A stretch of 64,000 nucleotides of DNA from Tilletiaria anomala UBC 951 (taxonomy: Eukaryota > Basidiomycota > Exobasidiomycetes > Georgefischeriales > Tilletiariaceae), in the NCBI RefSeq assembly GCF_000711695.1, contig NW_013546925.1, positions 1 to 64,000 of the forward strand. The letters run 5' to 3'. Positions 34,101 through 44,706 of the stretch are shown here, one piece after another. Every line of letters begins with the position of its first letter. The stretch's first letter is position 1. The notes under the pieces are model-generated. The model was given only the letters and a program-made list of their open reading frames with translations, had not been told where the DNA came from and did not search any database. The translations under genes were made by a program, and so were the position numbers.

Positions 34101-35236
34101 CGATCCCCATGCGCCTCGGCCAGCAGCTCGGGATGGTGCTGGGATCATCGACAACCATTGGTTCGGACGACCCGTACAAGGAGGACCTCCGCGTAGAGTG
34201 CAACAACGAGAAGGTGTACAGTCAGCTGATGCGTATCGCCGAGACCAAAGGTGGCATCGAGGCCGCTAAGGCGCTCGCACGGCAAGAGAAGAAGGACAGG
34301 GCTGTGCAGCAGTTCAAAGGTGACTCTCCACCGTGCTACTGTGGAGCTGCACGTGAGCTGACCAACACTTGCCTTCGCTTTGTGTTACGTGCTTCAAACA
34401 GTCATGGATGTCCTGCAGTTTGACATCGCGGTTAAGTTTCCCGTCTCGCTCGTCATATCCAAGAAGAACATCCTCCGCTGGCAGTTCCTGCAACGTGTCT
34501 TGCTCCACCTTAAAATCCTCGAGCGGCAGCTCGTGGAGATGTGGAGCGAGCACCAGGAGTCATCCTGGCGGCAGGTAACAAAGGGCCATGCGCCTCTGCA
34601 GCAATGGAAGAACCGGATCTTCAAACTGCGCCACAGCATGACGTTTGTCGTGCAGCAGGTCTTGGCCTTCATCACCAATGAGATCATTGAGCCTGGCTGG
34701 GACGATTTGGAGAACAAGATGGCCAACGCCAAGACGGTCGACCAGTTCATGCGCGACCACTTTGACTTTCTCAACGTCGCTCGCAAGCAGGCCATGCTTA
34801 CCGACTTTAAGTACCTCACTGTGAGTCTCGTTTGTCAAGAGTGGACGACTCTACAAGCCTTTCTTACCATGAAGCCATCTTCATAGTTCCACACACGTAT
34901 GACTACTGTTGTCGAGTACTTTGTCGATCTGCGCGCCAACTTTCGAGACCAGCTACAGAAAGAAAAGGCTGCGTTTGAGCAGCTGTCACCAGGCGAGAGT
35001 CCATCCATTCATCCAGGAGTAGTCAAATTCGTCGATCAAGTTGAGGCGGCGTGGATGAAGCAGTCCAAGGTGAGTGGGCTAAGCGTTGACGGCGGTTGAA
35101 GAGCACGAGGTTCCTGACCACATCTACATCATACACTTTCCAGAGCTTTCGGGATTGTGTCATCTTGCTCTCAACCACCGAGAACCCAGCTGCTACTCCC
35201 CTTGCTCATAAGTTGCAAGCTGCCACGCTGTTCTAG
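31197..35236 (+). CDS. Gamma-tubulin complex component 2 (GCP2/Spc97)
   Basis: Nine exons: 31197-31367, 31485-32363, 32444-32692, 32785-33179, 33256-33825, 33901-34319, 34402-34820, 34887-35069 and 35144-35236; 1125 residues. All introns are GT-AG, 66-117 bases, and in frame. The protein nucleates microtubules with gamma-tubulin and GCP3 at the spindle pole body. The N-terminal ~345 residues are disordered, with an Asp repeat (about residues 300-330). The GCP N-domain starts near ILEDLLFVLQGIEGDYI and includes DPYEEFIV and EYWERRYTLR, typical GCP2 text. The C-domain contains VMDVLQFDIAVKFPVSLVIS, FLQRVLLHLK and RMTTVVEYFVDLRANF. Acidic runs interrupt the N-domain (about 32955-33000 and 33515-33600). 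The first ATG after a pyrimidine-rich leader was chosen. Confidence 0.95.
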
Positions 35237-35535
35237 GCCCACCCGTCTGCCGCTACCGGCCCAGTATTGACATGCAAGCCTAGTCCTTGGGGTCGCACGC
35301 ATTTTCAGTTGCGGGGTAGAGTTGACCACGTCTGGTCATGCATTCGCTTTATGTACAGAGCATGCAATGTCCAATGCAAGGTTGGAGGATGTCCGATAAA
35401 CGGGCGCTCTATGAATGCGTAGCAATGGCAAACTGTTGATACAGTGGTGTTCGTGAATTTAGCACCAAGTCTGGAGAATGCGGGGTCATTTATACGCAGC
35501 TGGAAAAAGGAAGAGTATGTGAGAAATGCCGTAAA

Positions 35536-37330
35536 CTAGGTGGTCCAGACATGCGTGGAGATGCCATTGGGGAAGATGAGATTTTCGGCGCTGCAGTTCA
35601 ACACGGCAGTCAACGAGGTGTCGTCGCAGGTGGTCTGCACGAGCAGCCAGTATCGCCGTTCGCCCGTTAAATTAGAAGCCGATGCTTGCCACGGTGTGGC
35701 GAAAGCGTGAGCATCGATGCATTTGGACGGGGACCGAGCGACAGTCGCGGCCAGTCAGACCGCCAAGCCGCCGCCGAAGCGTGTCGGGTCGGACGCGGTA
35801 ACGGATGAGTGCGAGAGCATATTTGCACATTGGCGGTGACAACAGTATCATCGACTATCAGTGCGCCCTTGCACTTTGTACAATAGGCACAGTTAACATG
35901 TGGGCCATTGTCGCTGTTCAGCGCGAGGTTCCACACGGTGGGTAAGAAAAGTCTCGCTCGATGAGCGGCAATGAGATGTTGTTAAGCCACCACACATGTA
36001 GCCCTTCGATGTGGGCGTGTTGTGTCCCGAATCTTGGCGAGAGGATTCACCCATCATCATTAGCTAGCCGCTGGTTTTTTGCCGGCGGCGCGAACATACT
36101 GGTGCAAAGCGAAATGAGTCAGGAGCGATGTCCATTATGGTGAAAGGATAGATTGTCTGGACTCACGTTGGATAATAGAGACGCTACCGTTGTAACCGTG
36201 CCAGGGGATGCCATCAATCATGCTTAAGTTGTATTTAACAGGCGATGCGGCGTCACTCCAGCCGATAAAATTGACCTTGTGTCCGAGGAATTTGACGCTG
36301 CCCAACCCCATCTGCGGAAGACGTCCTCGTAGGATCTAGAGGACGTGAATTTTGTAGTCCTTCGTTATAGACATGAACAGGTATGCCTTCGGGTTGTTAC
36401 GCTCTTAGTGCCCGACAAGAGCCCAAGGCTTGACCCCGAGCGCAGCTTTGAAGCCTTGGACGGATTACACCAGATACTCGGCTACGAGCGGTGACGCGTC
36501 AGCAAGCAAAGTGTCACCGTTGACCGAATCGTTTTCCTTCATCCAAGCGGGCGGATTTCAGGGGAGAATGAATATCTTGAGATCCGGATTGACTTGCAGG
36601 GCGACTCTGTGGAAGCGGAACAATCAGGTTTATACGATGTTGGTATTGAACGACGAGGAAAGAAAAGAGCTCATGTCGCTGGTGCTGGCAGTTGCCAGAC
36701 GGTGGCCTGCAAAGGTATATTGCAAGTTTTGGGAGCTGAAATTTGTGGTTCCGATTGTTAATCGCAGAAATAGAGTAGCCCGTGCGTCGCTTAAACAGGT
36801 GGGTCATCGATCGTCGGTACTCTGTTGAATGGCTGCTCTTGAGATTCGATAGCAAAGAAGCATTCACGTCTGTATTGCGGCCCCAAACGCGTCAATAGCC
36901 GTCCCCGTTATATTGCTGGACATGATGTGATATTTGCAACGCTTCGCAGAGCACCGAATGTGACGACGCCTTCGCTCCAGCTGAGTTGATTGTTGAAATG
37001 GTAAGACGAATAAATATACGACCCGCTTTGCCGCATGCCGCTCTCGCTGTCATTTTGACTTGCAGGTGTTTGAGGTGACGACAAGCCTGGAAAGCTGGAA
37101 TCGCCAGATACAGAACCGGAAGACTTGTGTCAGAGCCCAACTCTGAGTCCGAATCTAAGCTGACCAAACAGCCCAAGTCTGGGTACAAACCGCTTCCGAT
37201 AACGACCAGGGTGCGGACTTGGATTCTCACTGCAATTGGCAGAAAGTACGACAAGCCCTACGACGGTAAGCATGATAAAGTTCCTCCGCCGGCGAGACAC
37301 CCTGGAGACGCTGTACTTTCCCACGGCTTA
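35536..37330 (-). pseudogene. Decayed GH30-family glycoside hydrolase (endo-beta-1,6-glucanase/galactanase-like)
   Basis: Reading the reverse strand from right to left gives GH30 text broken among frames. In order: a hydrophobic anchor (FIMLTVVGLVVLS, about 37270) with a Ser-rich linker; VNASLLSNLKSSHSTEYRR (about 36850); RLTIGTTNFSSQNLQYTFAG (about 36740); VNPDLKIFILP-stop-NPPAWMKENDSVNGD (about 36600-36500); PWALVGH (about 36420); LPQMGLGSVKFLGH (about 36310); DGIPWHGYNGSVSI (about 36200); WNLALNSDNGPHVNCAYC (about 35930); and ERRYWLLVQTTCDDTSL to LIFPNGISTHVWTT and a stop at 35536. At least six in-frame stops and several frame changes occur, including TGA in place of the Trp of the conserved substrate-site WSPPAWMK. 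It is therefore dead. The catalytic Asn-Glu acid/base pair is also lost. The live ancestor was probably a membrane-anchored or secreted beta-glycanase. Confidence 0.82.
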
Positions 37331-38313
37331 CTTGCACCGCTGGGTTGAAGTCAGTGAAACATGCTGAATTTTGGGATTAGTGTTCCTAGGGTAGGCAAGA
37401 AACGAATCGGCGCCAGAGCGAGTTCAACACAACGACTTTAATCTTTCGCAGCCCAAAGGTGTGCCAGACAGATGCTACTCTCTTGAGCATTGTCGGTCGG
37501 GAGGCAGGCATTGCAGTTACACTGCAACAGTGGTGAAGGACAGAGAAGCAGCGTCTGTCCAATCTGCACAGTGACAAAGATCAGACAAATCGCTTTCCAT
37601 TTCAATCCGCTCAGAGATGCCACCTCGACTTCATCTCAACGCTTTGCATTCATCAGATCGGATCTTGGGGATGACACATGCACAATAAAGGCGGTTAAAT
37701 GATGAAAGTGGAGAACATCTCTCAACGTGTGGGAAGCCTTCGAAAGCTTCTCTCTTATGCAGCAACATGAGACTTCCAAAAAAACTGTGAATACACACCA
37801 AAAAAATATCGAACCCACAAGTGCCAGAAAATCTCGTGAGTGCAAGCAGATGCGCACAAGCCACAAGGCTAACAAGTGTATTGATAGTGAACGAGCTTTC
37901 TACGGGGAGATTCGTCTTCGACTCAGTGCGATCACAGCGATCTGTTCCCTCGGAGGCTCTCGGTTTCCATCCAGCCTCTTGTCAACTTCCCGCCCGAGCC
38001 GATCCGAACACACGCCCTGCGGCCAGTCTGCGGTTTGCCGCATTTTCACCCCCGCCGCGAAGAAACCAGCCATGCTTGACTTGTGCTTCCCCCGATCCCC
38101 GGAAAAGTATCCTGGGCTTTTGGCGTTTTCACCCGGTTTCTGAACGCTATGGCCGACTTTCGCGACGGCCTGACCCGCAGCTCTGCGCCCACCACGACGT
38201 GTATTGGACGCTGGCGATGAAGCTTCTTGATGGACATTACATTCGACGGGTCGTGATCCTGTATAGGCAAGCTATAGGAAAAGGTATTCGAGCATCATCA
38301 ACTTTCGCCCAAG
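37331..38313. other. Intergenic region upstream of ATP synthase subunit k
   Basis: About 980 bases with A-rich runs (about 37775-37810). No supported gene; short frames lack motif. Confidence 0.5.
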
Positions 38314-39141
38314 ATGTCGTACACTATCGCAGGTAAGCACCAAGTGTATTTTCCTGCCATGATGCGAGCAACAGAGATGCTCCAAAGACTGATGACCATG
38401 TTGATCTCATCTTTGTCATCTCCACGTCTCGGCGCTCCACTATCCTTCGTTCTTCGTGATCCTTGGCGATCATGATCGTTGTTCCGACCAACCCGCGCTC
38501 CTCTGTGCGTGTCGCAACAAGGCAAGAAGATCCTTAACGAGTACATCGCACTGGGTACTTTCGCAACCTACGGCTTTCTCGCCTACTCGATGACCGGCGG
38601 TAGCAAGGAACAGGCCGGCGCATCGGGTGCGTCCGGCGTCGCTGCCAAGGCCAAGGCCATCCCTCCACTGAATGCCAGCTCCTCGTGAGTAATATTGTGG
38701 GAGAACAATCAGACACCTGCTGGAAACTTGGAAAGGTCGGGCGGGAGGAAGCGCACCGGGTGTCGTGGCAAGTTGCCTTCATGCCTCACTCGCTATGGAA
38801 GCCTGCATTGACATCAGGGACGGCGCTTGTTGATCCAACGCGCTCCAGCTCTGCTCTGATGACCAAGGGGGAGACTGCCTCAGGCTTAAGCTTCGGGTGA
38901 CGAAAGCGGGAACGGGTAAAGTGGCATCGATGCGTTATTGCAGTGCCAACTTGCCATTGGCCCACAGGAGTCTGGTCATCGGCACCGTCTCGCTAGTGGC
39001 AGGTGTAGGCAATGTGTCACTCACCGGCAGCGAGCTGACTCAGATGGTGCTTATGCCTGGTGTCATTACAGCGATGAAGAAGCGTTCATCAAGCAGTTCC
39101 TCGCCGAGGCGGAGGGTGGCAAGAAGGACAGGCTCGTGTAG
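38314..39141 (+). CDS. Mitochondrial ATP synthase subunit k (Atp19-like)
   Basis: Exons 38314-38332 (19 bases), 38522-38684 and 39072-39141; 83 residues. Introns of 189 and 387 bases are the longest in the window. The text is MSYTIAGKKILNEYIALGTF, then one short membrane segment (ATYGFLAYSM), a small-residue linker, and DEEAFIKQFLAEAE. The C-terminal DEE.FI..FL.EAE block and N-terminal MSY.IAG..I..EY.ALGT match fungal subunit k/Atp19, which sits in the membrane part of F1Fo ATP synthase and aids dimerisation. It is convergent with the TOM6-like gene. Confidence 0.83.
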
Positions 39142-39540
39142 ATGCTCCCAGCTCCTAGTGAATGCACGACACAGTTGGCAACGGAGCGTGTATGATGCTG
39201 TAAAATCAATGCAGGGGCGCTGACGGCTTGTGGTGCATTAGTGGTGGCCTTGCAGTGGGGAAGCTATGATACAGGAAGGGGCCATGAGCACGAGTTTTGA
39301 ACGTATTGTTGTCGAGCGTGAGACGCAGAGTTTTCAGCCGGCCAACATAATAAATGAGGCTGGCGGGTTGCGAAGAGATCCAGGCTACGGTATCTGAAAC
39401 ACCTGATTTCTACTCTTTGATTGGCTTTGATGAGTAGCGACTGAGGGATTTCCTTAAACAAGGCCGAATGGGCTTTGAGGACAGCCACTTTTTGGCCTCA
39501 GAGCTACAGCCACAACGCTCGCGCCTTCTGCATTCCGTCA
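39142..39540. other. Convergent intergenic region
   Basis: 399 bases between two 3' ends, holding terminators only. No repeat or coding frame. Confidence 0.5.
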
Positions 39541-39927
39541 TTAGAGAGCTGGAACGAGGACATCGCTGCCGATCGTGCGTGCAAAGACGATTCCGCCGGC
39601 AAAGACGGCGACGCCCCAGAGGATGGACAGGTTTCCTTCTCGCATGTCCGCTCCGACAATCTCGTTGCGCCAGAAGCGCGAAAGGAAGGACTCGGGCTGG
39701 CGAGGCTTTTTGTCTGACGTAAGGAAGCCACCGCGCTGGGCCGAGCTGGAATAAGTTTGGGATCGGTCATTGTTCAAGTGGGAGCCGGAAGAGAGACCAA
39801 GGTGGATGGACAGGGATACAGACAGGGATGATCAGTACGAACCATTGATCGTTGGAAGCTGCGGGGGGATCGGGACTGGAAGGCACACTCACAGGTATGA
39901 GCCCTCTTCTCCACTTAGGCGAGCCAT
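39541..39927 (-). CDS. Small single-span protein, TOM6-like mitochondrial import subunit
   Basis: Two exons (reverse strand), 39927-39893 and 39745-39541, joined over a 147-base intron (GTGAGT/TTCCAG); 79 residues beginning MARLSGEEGSYLSAQRGGFL. No ATG exists in frame within exon 2, so the short first exon is needed. The N-terminal half is polar. It ends in one hydrophobic helix (ILWGVAVFAGGIVFA) followed by RTIGSDVLVPAL. The arrangement and ending resemble yeast Tom6 (GAFFVAGVAFIQ, then DMLAPQL), a tail-anchored stabiliser of the outer-membrane translocase. The similarity is short, so another mitochondrial tail-anchored protein is possible. Confidence 0.6.
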
Positions 39928-40375
39928 TGTGAAGCTGTTCTTGTTTTTTCACACTTGTCAGCAAAGCCCTTGTCGAGTGTCACACAAAGACTTGAACCAC
40001 ATGGATGTCCGTCGACCTCATGTTCTCCTTTGAAGTCGTTCATCAACGCACATCATCGTCAAACCTTCATCGCGTTTGCGGCGTGCGGAACCACCGTTGA
40101 AAAGACTGAACCGAGGGAAAGAGCTGATGGAGACTACAGGGCGCAGTCGCCTATTTGATTTCTGCACATAACCCTATTTCTTCTTCATCTGTGTTGTCAC
40201 CGAGAGTGTAGGTCGCAACAGGTCACAACCCTCAAATCTCTCTGGCAGCTGGCTGCCCGCATGGCTCCCTTCAGCCATCGTTGACCGTAAGCGGAGACGT
40301 GGTACTTAAGTCCTTTGTGGTAGCAAGCCATCCGCTGTTGTTCCTACAGTGCCCGCATCAGCAGAAACATCCACA
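39928..40375. other. Divergent promoter region, TOM6-like / LSm6
   Basis: 448 bases between head-to-head start codons. No TATA box stands out; no gene. Confidence 0.5.
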
Positions 40376-40926
40376 ATGAGCTCCGCTGAGGGGACGCTAG
40401 CACTCGAGGAACCTCTCAAGGCCAACGACAGCGGAGCCAATGCCTCCCCCGTTGCGACAAAGAGCTCCCCGAATGACTTTCTCAAGGGTGAGTAAGCGTT
40501 GGAGATAAGAGCCCCTGGTGGTGAGGCCAACATTGATTGGCAACAAGGCTCTTCCGCTGACTCGCATCGCTTCCTGCACGTTCATTTCTCTCAGGTGTCA
40601 TTGGCAAGCCTGTCGTAGTGCGACTGAACTCTGGAGTAGACTACAAAGGTACGCAGGCTTCACATCTAACCCACCACCTTGCTGACCTTTCAGCGCTGAA
40701 GCACCCTAATCTCTCCTACAGGGACATTATCATGCCTCGATGGCTACATGAACATCGCGCTCGAAGAGACGACGGAGTGGGTAAATGGTCAGATGAAGTC
40801 GTCATACGGGGATGCGTTCATCCGAGGAAACAACGGTAAGTTATTCTTGAGGTCTGAGAGTATGCAATCGACCCTCGCTGACCCGTTCTTGGAACATGAC
40901 CAGTACTTTACATCACCGCAGCTTGA
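40376..40926 (+). CDS. LSM6: U6 snRNA-associated Sm-like protein LSm6
   Basis: Exons 40376-40487, 40595-40648, 40722-40835 and 40904-40926; 100 residues. The introns (107, 73 and 68 bases) restore SPNDFLKGVIGKPVVVRLNS, YKGTLSCLDGYMNIALEE, and GDAFIRGNN joined to VLYITAA. These are the Sm1 and Sm2 motifs of LSm6, with the RNA-contacting DGYMN and IRGNN loops. LSm6 is part of the LSm2-8 ring on the U6 3' end and the LSm1-7 ring in mRNA decay. An N-terminal extension of about 30 Ser/Ala/Glu residues precedes the canonical start. The last coding exon is only 23 bases. Confidence 0.96.
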
Positions 40927-41063
40927 ATCGAGTTGGTTAGCAAGAGAACGAGTTACGAGTAAGCGCTTCTTTTGGCGATAGCACCAATATTAAGTTACAA
41001 TAATGCATGGTTCTGCGATGCAATGTCGTGATGACGATTGCGTGGGCGATATTAGCAAGGAAC

Positions 41064-41556
41064 TTATCTAGAATAGCGTCCGTAGTCAGAGGAAGCTGGC
41101 TGAGTCTGCTGCTGATCTAAGGGATCCGGACGTTGATTAGCGGAGCTGCTCGGAGGTGGATGTGGAGGAGGGGGAAGCGGTGTACTGCGGCCAGCCGCGG
41201 TCATGTGAAGGGCGGAAGGTGGGCCATATGCCAGGGGAGGCTGACGCCTTCCTTGTTGGTAGGTGTGCTGCTCCTCAGCGTAGCGAGGGCTCTGGGCAGC
41301 AAACTCTTCTTGGCTGTACACCCCTCGCTGGGAATTCGCGCCAGCACCTGTGCCGCCGCTGCCTCCTGCGATGGACGGCAATGTGTAGAGAGGTGGCAGC
41401 GTGGGCCGGTCTATGCTGCTGTGGCGCGAAGGAAACGGAGAGGACGCCACGGCTCTGTCGGCCAGTGTACGCAGAGCCATGTCGGACGGATCGCGCGTCA
41501 ATTGAACTCCTGTCTGCCCATAGGTAGATTGCTGTTGCTGCTGCTGCTGCTGCTGC

Positions 41557-41602
<46 letters not shown>

Positions 41603-43622
41603 GCTGCTGCTGTTGTTGTTGTTGCTGTTGCTTCTGGCGGTCATCGTAGCGCGCTTGGGGAGGTGAAGGGGCGGGTGAACCACGGAATGGTCTATTCGTT
41701 GCAGCCGAGTGCCGTCCCGCTGCAGGTGGCGAGCGGCCAGGGCCATGAGTCTTCTGACTCCACTCGTCTGCTGGCGCGTATGGCAGAAGAGTTGCACCTG
41801 TGGCGGTAGCTGGAGTGGACGACCGCGGCCCGCCCAAGAGAGAGCGACTAACATCGTATTCTGCAGCCGCGGCTGGAGACCGCACAGAAGCCACGTCAGG
41901 GAAACGGTTGCGCATGTCTTGCGGCGAATCAAAACTGGGTTGAGGGGCTGCACGAAGTGTGTCAGAATGGAACATGCCGGGCTGCGCACCCATTGCATAG
42001 CTGCCTGATGGAGGGCTGTACCTGTACATCGGTGGTGGAGGCGCATACGGCTGTTGCGAGTTGGGACGGTCATATGGCTGCGCCTGCTGCGGAATCAGGG
42101 CCTGCTGTCCAGAAGTATCCGCAAATCGTGTCTGGCTGGCTGGCGCACTCATGGGATGATAATGAGGAGCCCGATAGCGCGAGTCCGCGTGGGTGTAAGA
42201 TTGCACGGGAGCAGGTGGCAGACGAGATGAGCCTGTGCGTTCATAGTACTGGTCGCCTTCTCTGGCATAGCCTCTGAAAGGCACACCCTGGGGTATTTCT
42301 GACACAGTCTCAGGATAACGAGAGGAGTATGGGCTCGTACTGGACGGCGGGCTGCTGTTGTAGCCTTGTGAACGGGCCAATTCCTGGAATTGCGGCCGGT
42401 AGTTGCCCGAAGAGCCGTACATGCCGAAGTCCCCTGGGGCCATGGCGGAAGGCGCTGACATGCTGAGTGGGACGGATGCACTGTGATCATCGCTTCTGAT
42501 TCTTTTCGCTGGTCTCTTTAGGCCCTCGACGGGATCATCCGGCTTGTCATCCGTGTCGTCGCTTCCTTTCTTGGCTGCCGAGCGACGCAAGCGTGGGTTC
42601 TTCCGCACTCGGACTTTGAGACCCTGATCGGCGAAAGCGCGTGAGAGCTTCGTCGATTCTTCCATTCCCGGAAACCGCTTGGCTGTATAGACATTGAAAG
42701 GAGCAGTGTAGATGGATTTGCAGTGGTAGACACCGTGCCTAGAAGTGGAGAAAATTGATAAGTCCCCGCGGTCAGAACCTCATGCTGGTCGAAGGCGCAC
42801 CGTGTACTCACCCTATCGTCTCAAACAGACATAGTTTGAGCTTGTACCTCCCTTCGACGCGGATGCTCAGATCTGGAAAGATAAAGAAGCCTTGGTGACT
42901 GCCGTCGATGTCCTTCAGGTGGTAAAGGCATGAGACGCAGCTACCAGTCGTGTACCTTGTCTTTCCGTCGGGTAAAAGATGCAACTCTTCGTCTGTCTCG
43001 ATGTCCGCCAGCATGGCGTACATGAAATAATATGGATTGTCGAGGTACCAAGCCTTGTCTTCCCAGCCCGTCCCAAAAGAAGTAGTGACGGCGACACCGC
43101 GATGTAGCATAGACGCGGCTGAAATGTTGCGATCCGCACTGCCGGTGTCAGCATCGCTGAGCGTGCCCTGAAAATCTGTGCTTCCTGTGACATTTCTTCC
43201 AGAAAAGGGATGTATTTGAGTCTGAACGGCAGAGACCGCGTGTTCATGCGTAATGACTCGAAGCTGGACAATCGGAGCTGGGTCGATGGGTCTCCTATCG
43301 GCTTGATGATCACACATTTTGCACGAGACTGGTGTCAGCCAACACTCGAGAGGGCTCATCACCATGCCGTTCAGCCTACCTTTTTCGCCAATACCGCACA
43401 TGCGAGAATGTTTTGGCTGTTCTCGGATCGTCAGTTGGTACTCACTGCACATTGCGATGCACAGCATCAGCATGGACATCCGCGATGACTGTAGTTCGCC
43501 GTGAGATGCTCCACTTACATGTTTTCGCGACCGCTCGTGATTTGGTGCATTGGCGCGTACATGTATGCCATATCAGACGCGTCGCCAGGCAAGCTGGCCG
43601 CCTTCTCGCCGGATGTCGCCAT
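41064..43622 (-). CDS. Velvet-family transcription regulator with a long Gln tract
   Basis: Exons (reverse strand) 43622-43519, 43444-43380, 43301-42812 and 42738-41064; 777 residues. Introns of 74, 78 and 73 bases restore the velvet domain: IEYQLTIREQPKHSRMCG, ADRRPIDPAPIVQL, NPYYFMYAML, CLYHLKDIDGSHQGFFIFPDLSIR, GRYKLKLCLFETIG and KRFPGMEESTKLSRAFADQG. The domain (about residues 35-245) has an NF-kB-like fold and binds DNA and partner velvet proteins to control development and secondary metabolism. It is followed by a basic stretch (VRVRKNPRLRRSAAKK) that may be a nuclear signal, then about 500 disordered residues rich in Pro, Tyr, Gln and Ser. These include 34 consecutive Gln codons. I cannot assign VeA, VelB or VosA. 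Confidence 0.92.
41529..41630 (-). repeat. CAA/CAG trinucleotide tract coding 34 glutamines
   Basis: 102 bases of TTG/CTG on the plus strand, which read CAA/CAG in the velvet gene. CAG codons sit near the two ends and a long pure CAA run fills the middle. The antisense frame reads as poly-Leu and is a shadow. Confidence 0.97.
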
Positions 43623-44124
43623 TCGGGAGGTTTGTGGGGCAAAAGAAAACACCGAGGTTGACCGCTGATCGGTGGTGATGCAGTCGGCGCTTACGAGAGT
43701 GTCCTCTGGTTGGCTACAACTTGCTTCGCTATGGCTGCAGGCTGTCAACGCCTCCCAGCTGCTATTGGGTGAGCTGCTCTAGACGTGGATGCGGACAAGC
43801 CGAAAGATACTCTATTCCCGCATGAACGAGCGAGAGGTAGGGAGTCGTGGACGAGATGAAAAGAGTGTGCGCATCGATGGTGCATGCGAATAGAAGAACC
43901 GGTGCGCTGGAGTGCTCACTGCGCGGCCACCTCGCTTCAATGCTCAGCTGTGCGAGGCCGTACGAACTACGAATAGCTCTCTTGGCCCACAAGTGTTATT
44001 GCTACGCCTGCTGTCCGACCGACTCTCCGGTCAACAGCGGAGATAAAAGTCGACGGACGTGCTGTGATGCGTGATGAGAATACCGTGTTGATGAGACCAA
44101 TACATATGTACCGCGAAACACAGC
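43623..44124. other. Upstream region of the velvet gene
   Basis: Contains the velvet promoter. The velvet reading frame stays open to about 43750 without an ATG. No other gene. Confidence 0.5.
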
Positions 44125-44706
44125 GTGTGCTGGCTCATCGATTTCACTCTTCTGACTCTTTGTGCACAGACAACGGTAAGAGGCTTTCAGCTACAGCTTA
44201 CACTATTCAATGCTGGAGCCTGGAGAACGGAGCGAGATCTTGCGATTCTCCGAAATCTCGCCTTTTGGGAGAACTTTGGAAAAAAACCGGAAGGGAAGTG
44301 GCAGTGTGTTCGCAAAAACCTGCGGTAACTAATCGGCGGAGTGCATGGATATCCGATCTTGGATGTACGTACAAAGCATAGTGCAAAAAAGGCATTTGGT
44401 GAGATCACCTGCAGCTAGAGCGGCGGCCCAACCCGCTAAACTTCATACTCGGGGTGGGCACCAGCGGTATCTGGTTCGGTTCGGGGAATCACCTTTGCCA
44501 AAGTGACAGCACGGCCAGAGGTGCCATCACTCTCGGTTCACGCCAGACCAATGATTTTGCCATTTTCCTACGGCCATGTAGTGTGGGCGGACGGATTCCA
44601 GGAGAAGCAGGAGCCCAGCGTCTGGTTGGGGAATGAGGGCGTCTACATACATTCTTTGTGCCTGAAAGATTATATTAGCGGACCTGGTATAGTTCCGCCG
44701 GGTTAG
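44125..44706 (+). pseudogene. Unidentified coding remnant in two or three frames
   Basis: Protein-like text appears in forward frames without one continuous reading. Frame 1 has FNAGAWRTERDLAILRNLAF then WENFGKKPEGKWQC (44190-44328). Frame 3 has IGGVHGYPILDVRTKHSAKK (44331-44390). Frame 1 again has MILPFSYGHVVWADGFQEKQ and NEGVYIHSLCLKDYISGPG, ending in a stop at 44706. The composition is unlike random sequence. No splice pair I tried joins the parts cleanly, so decay or an unrecognised intron pattern is likely. No family recognised. Confidence 0.35.

Noticed and set aside
41133-41666. Plus-strand frame ending in a long leucine run
   Set aside because: Antisense shadow of the velvet Gln tract.
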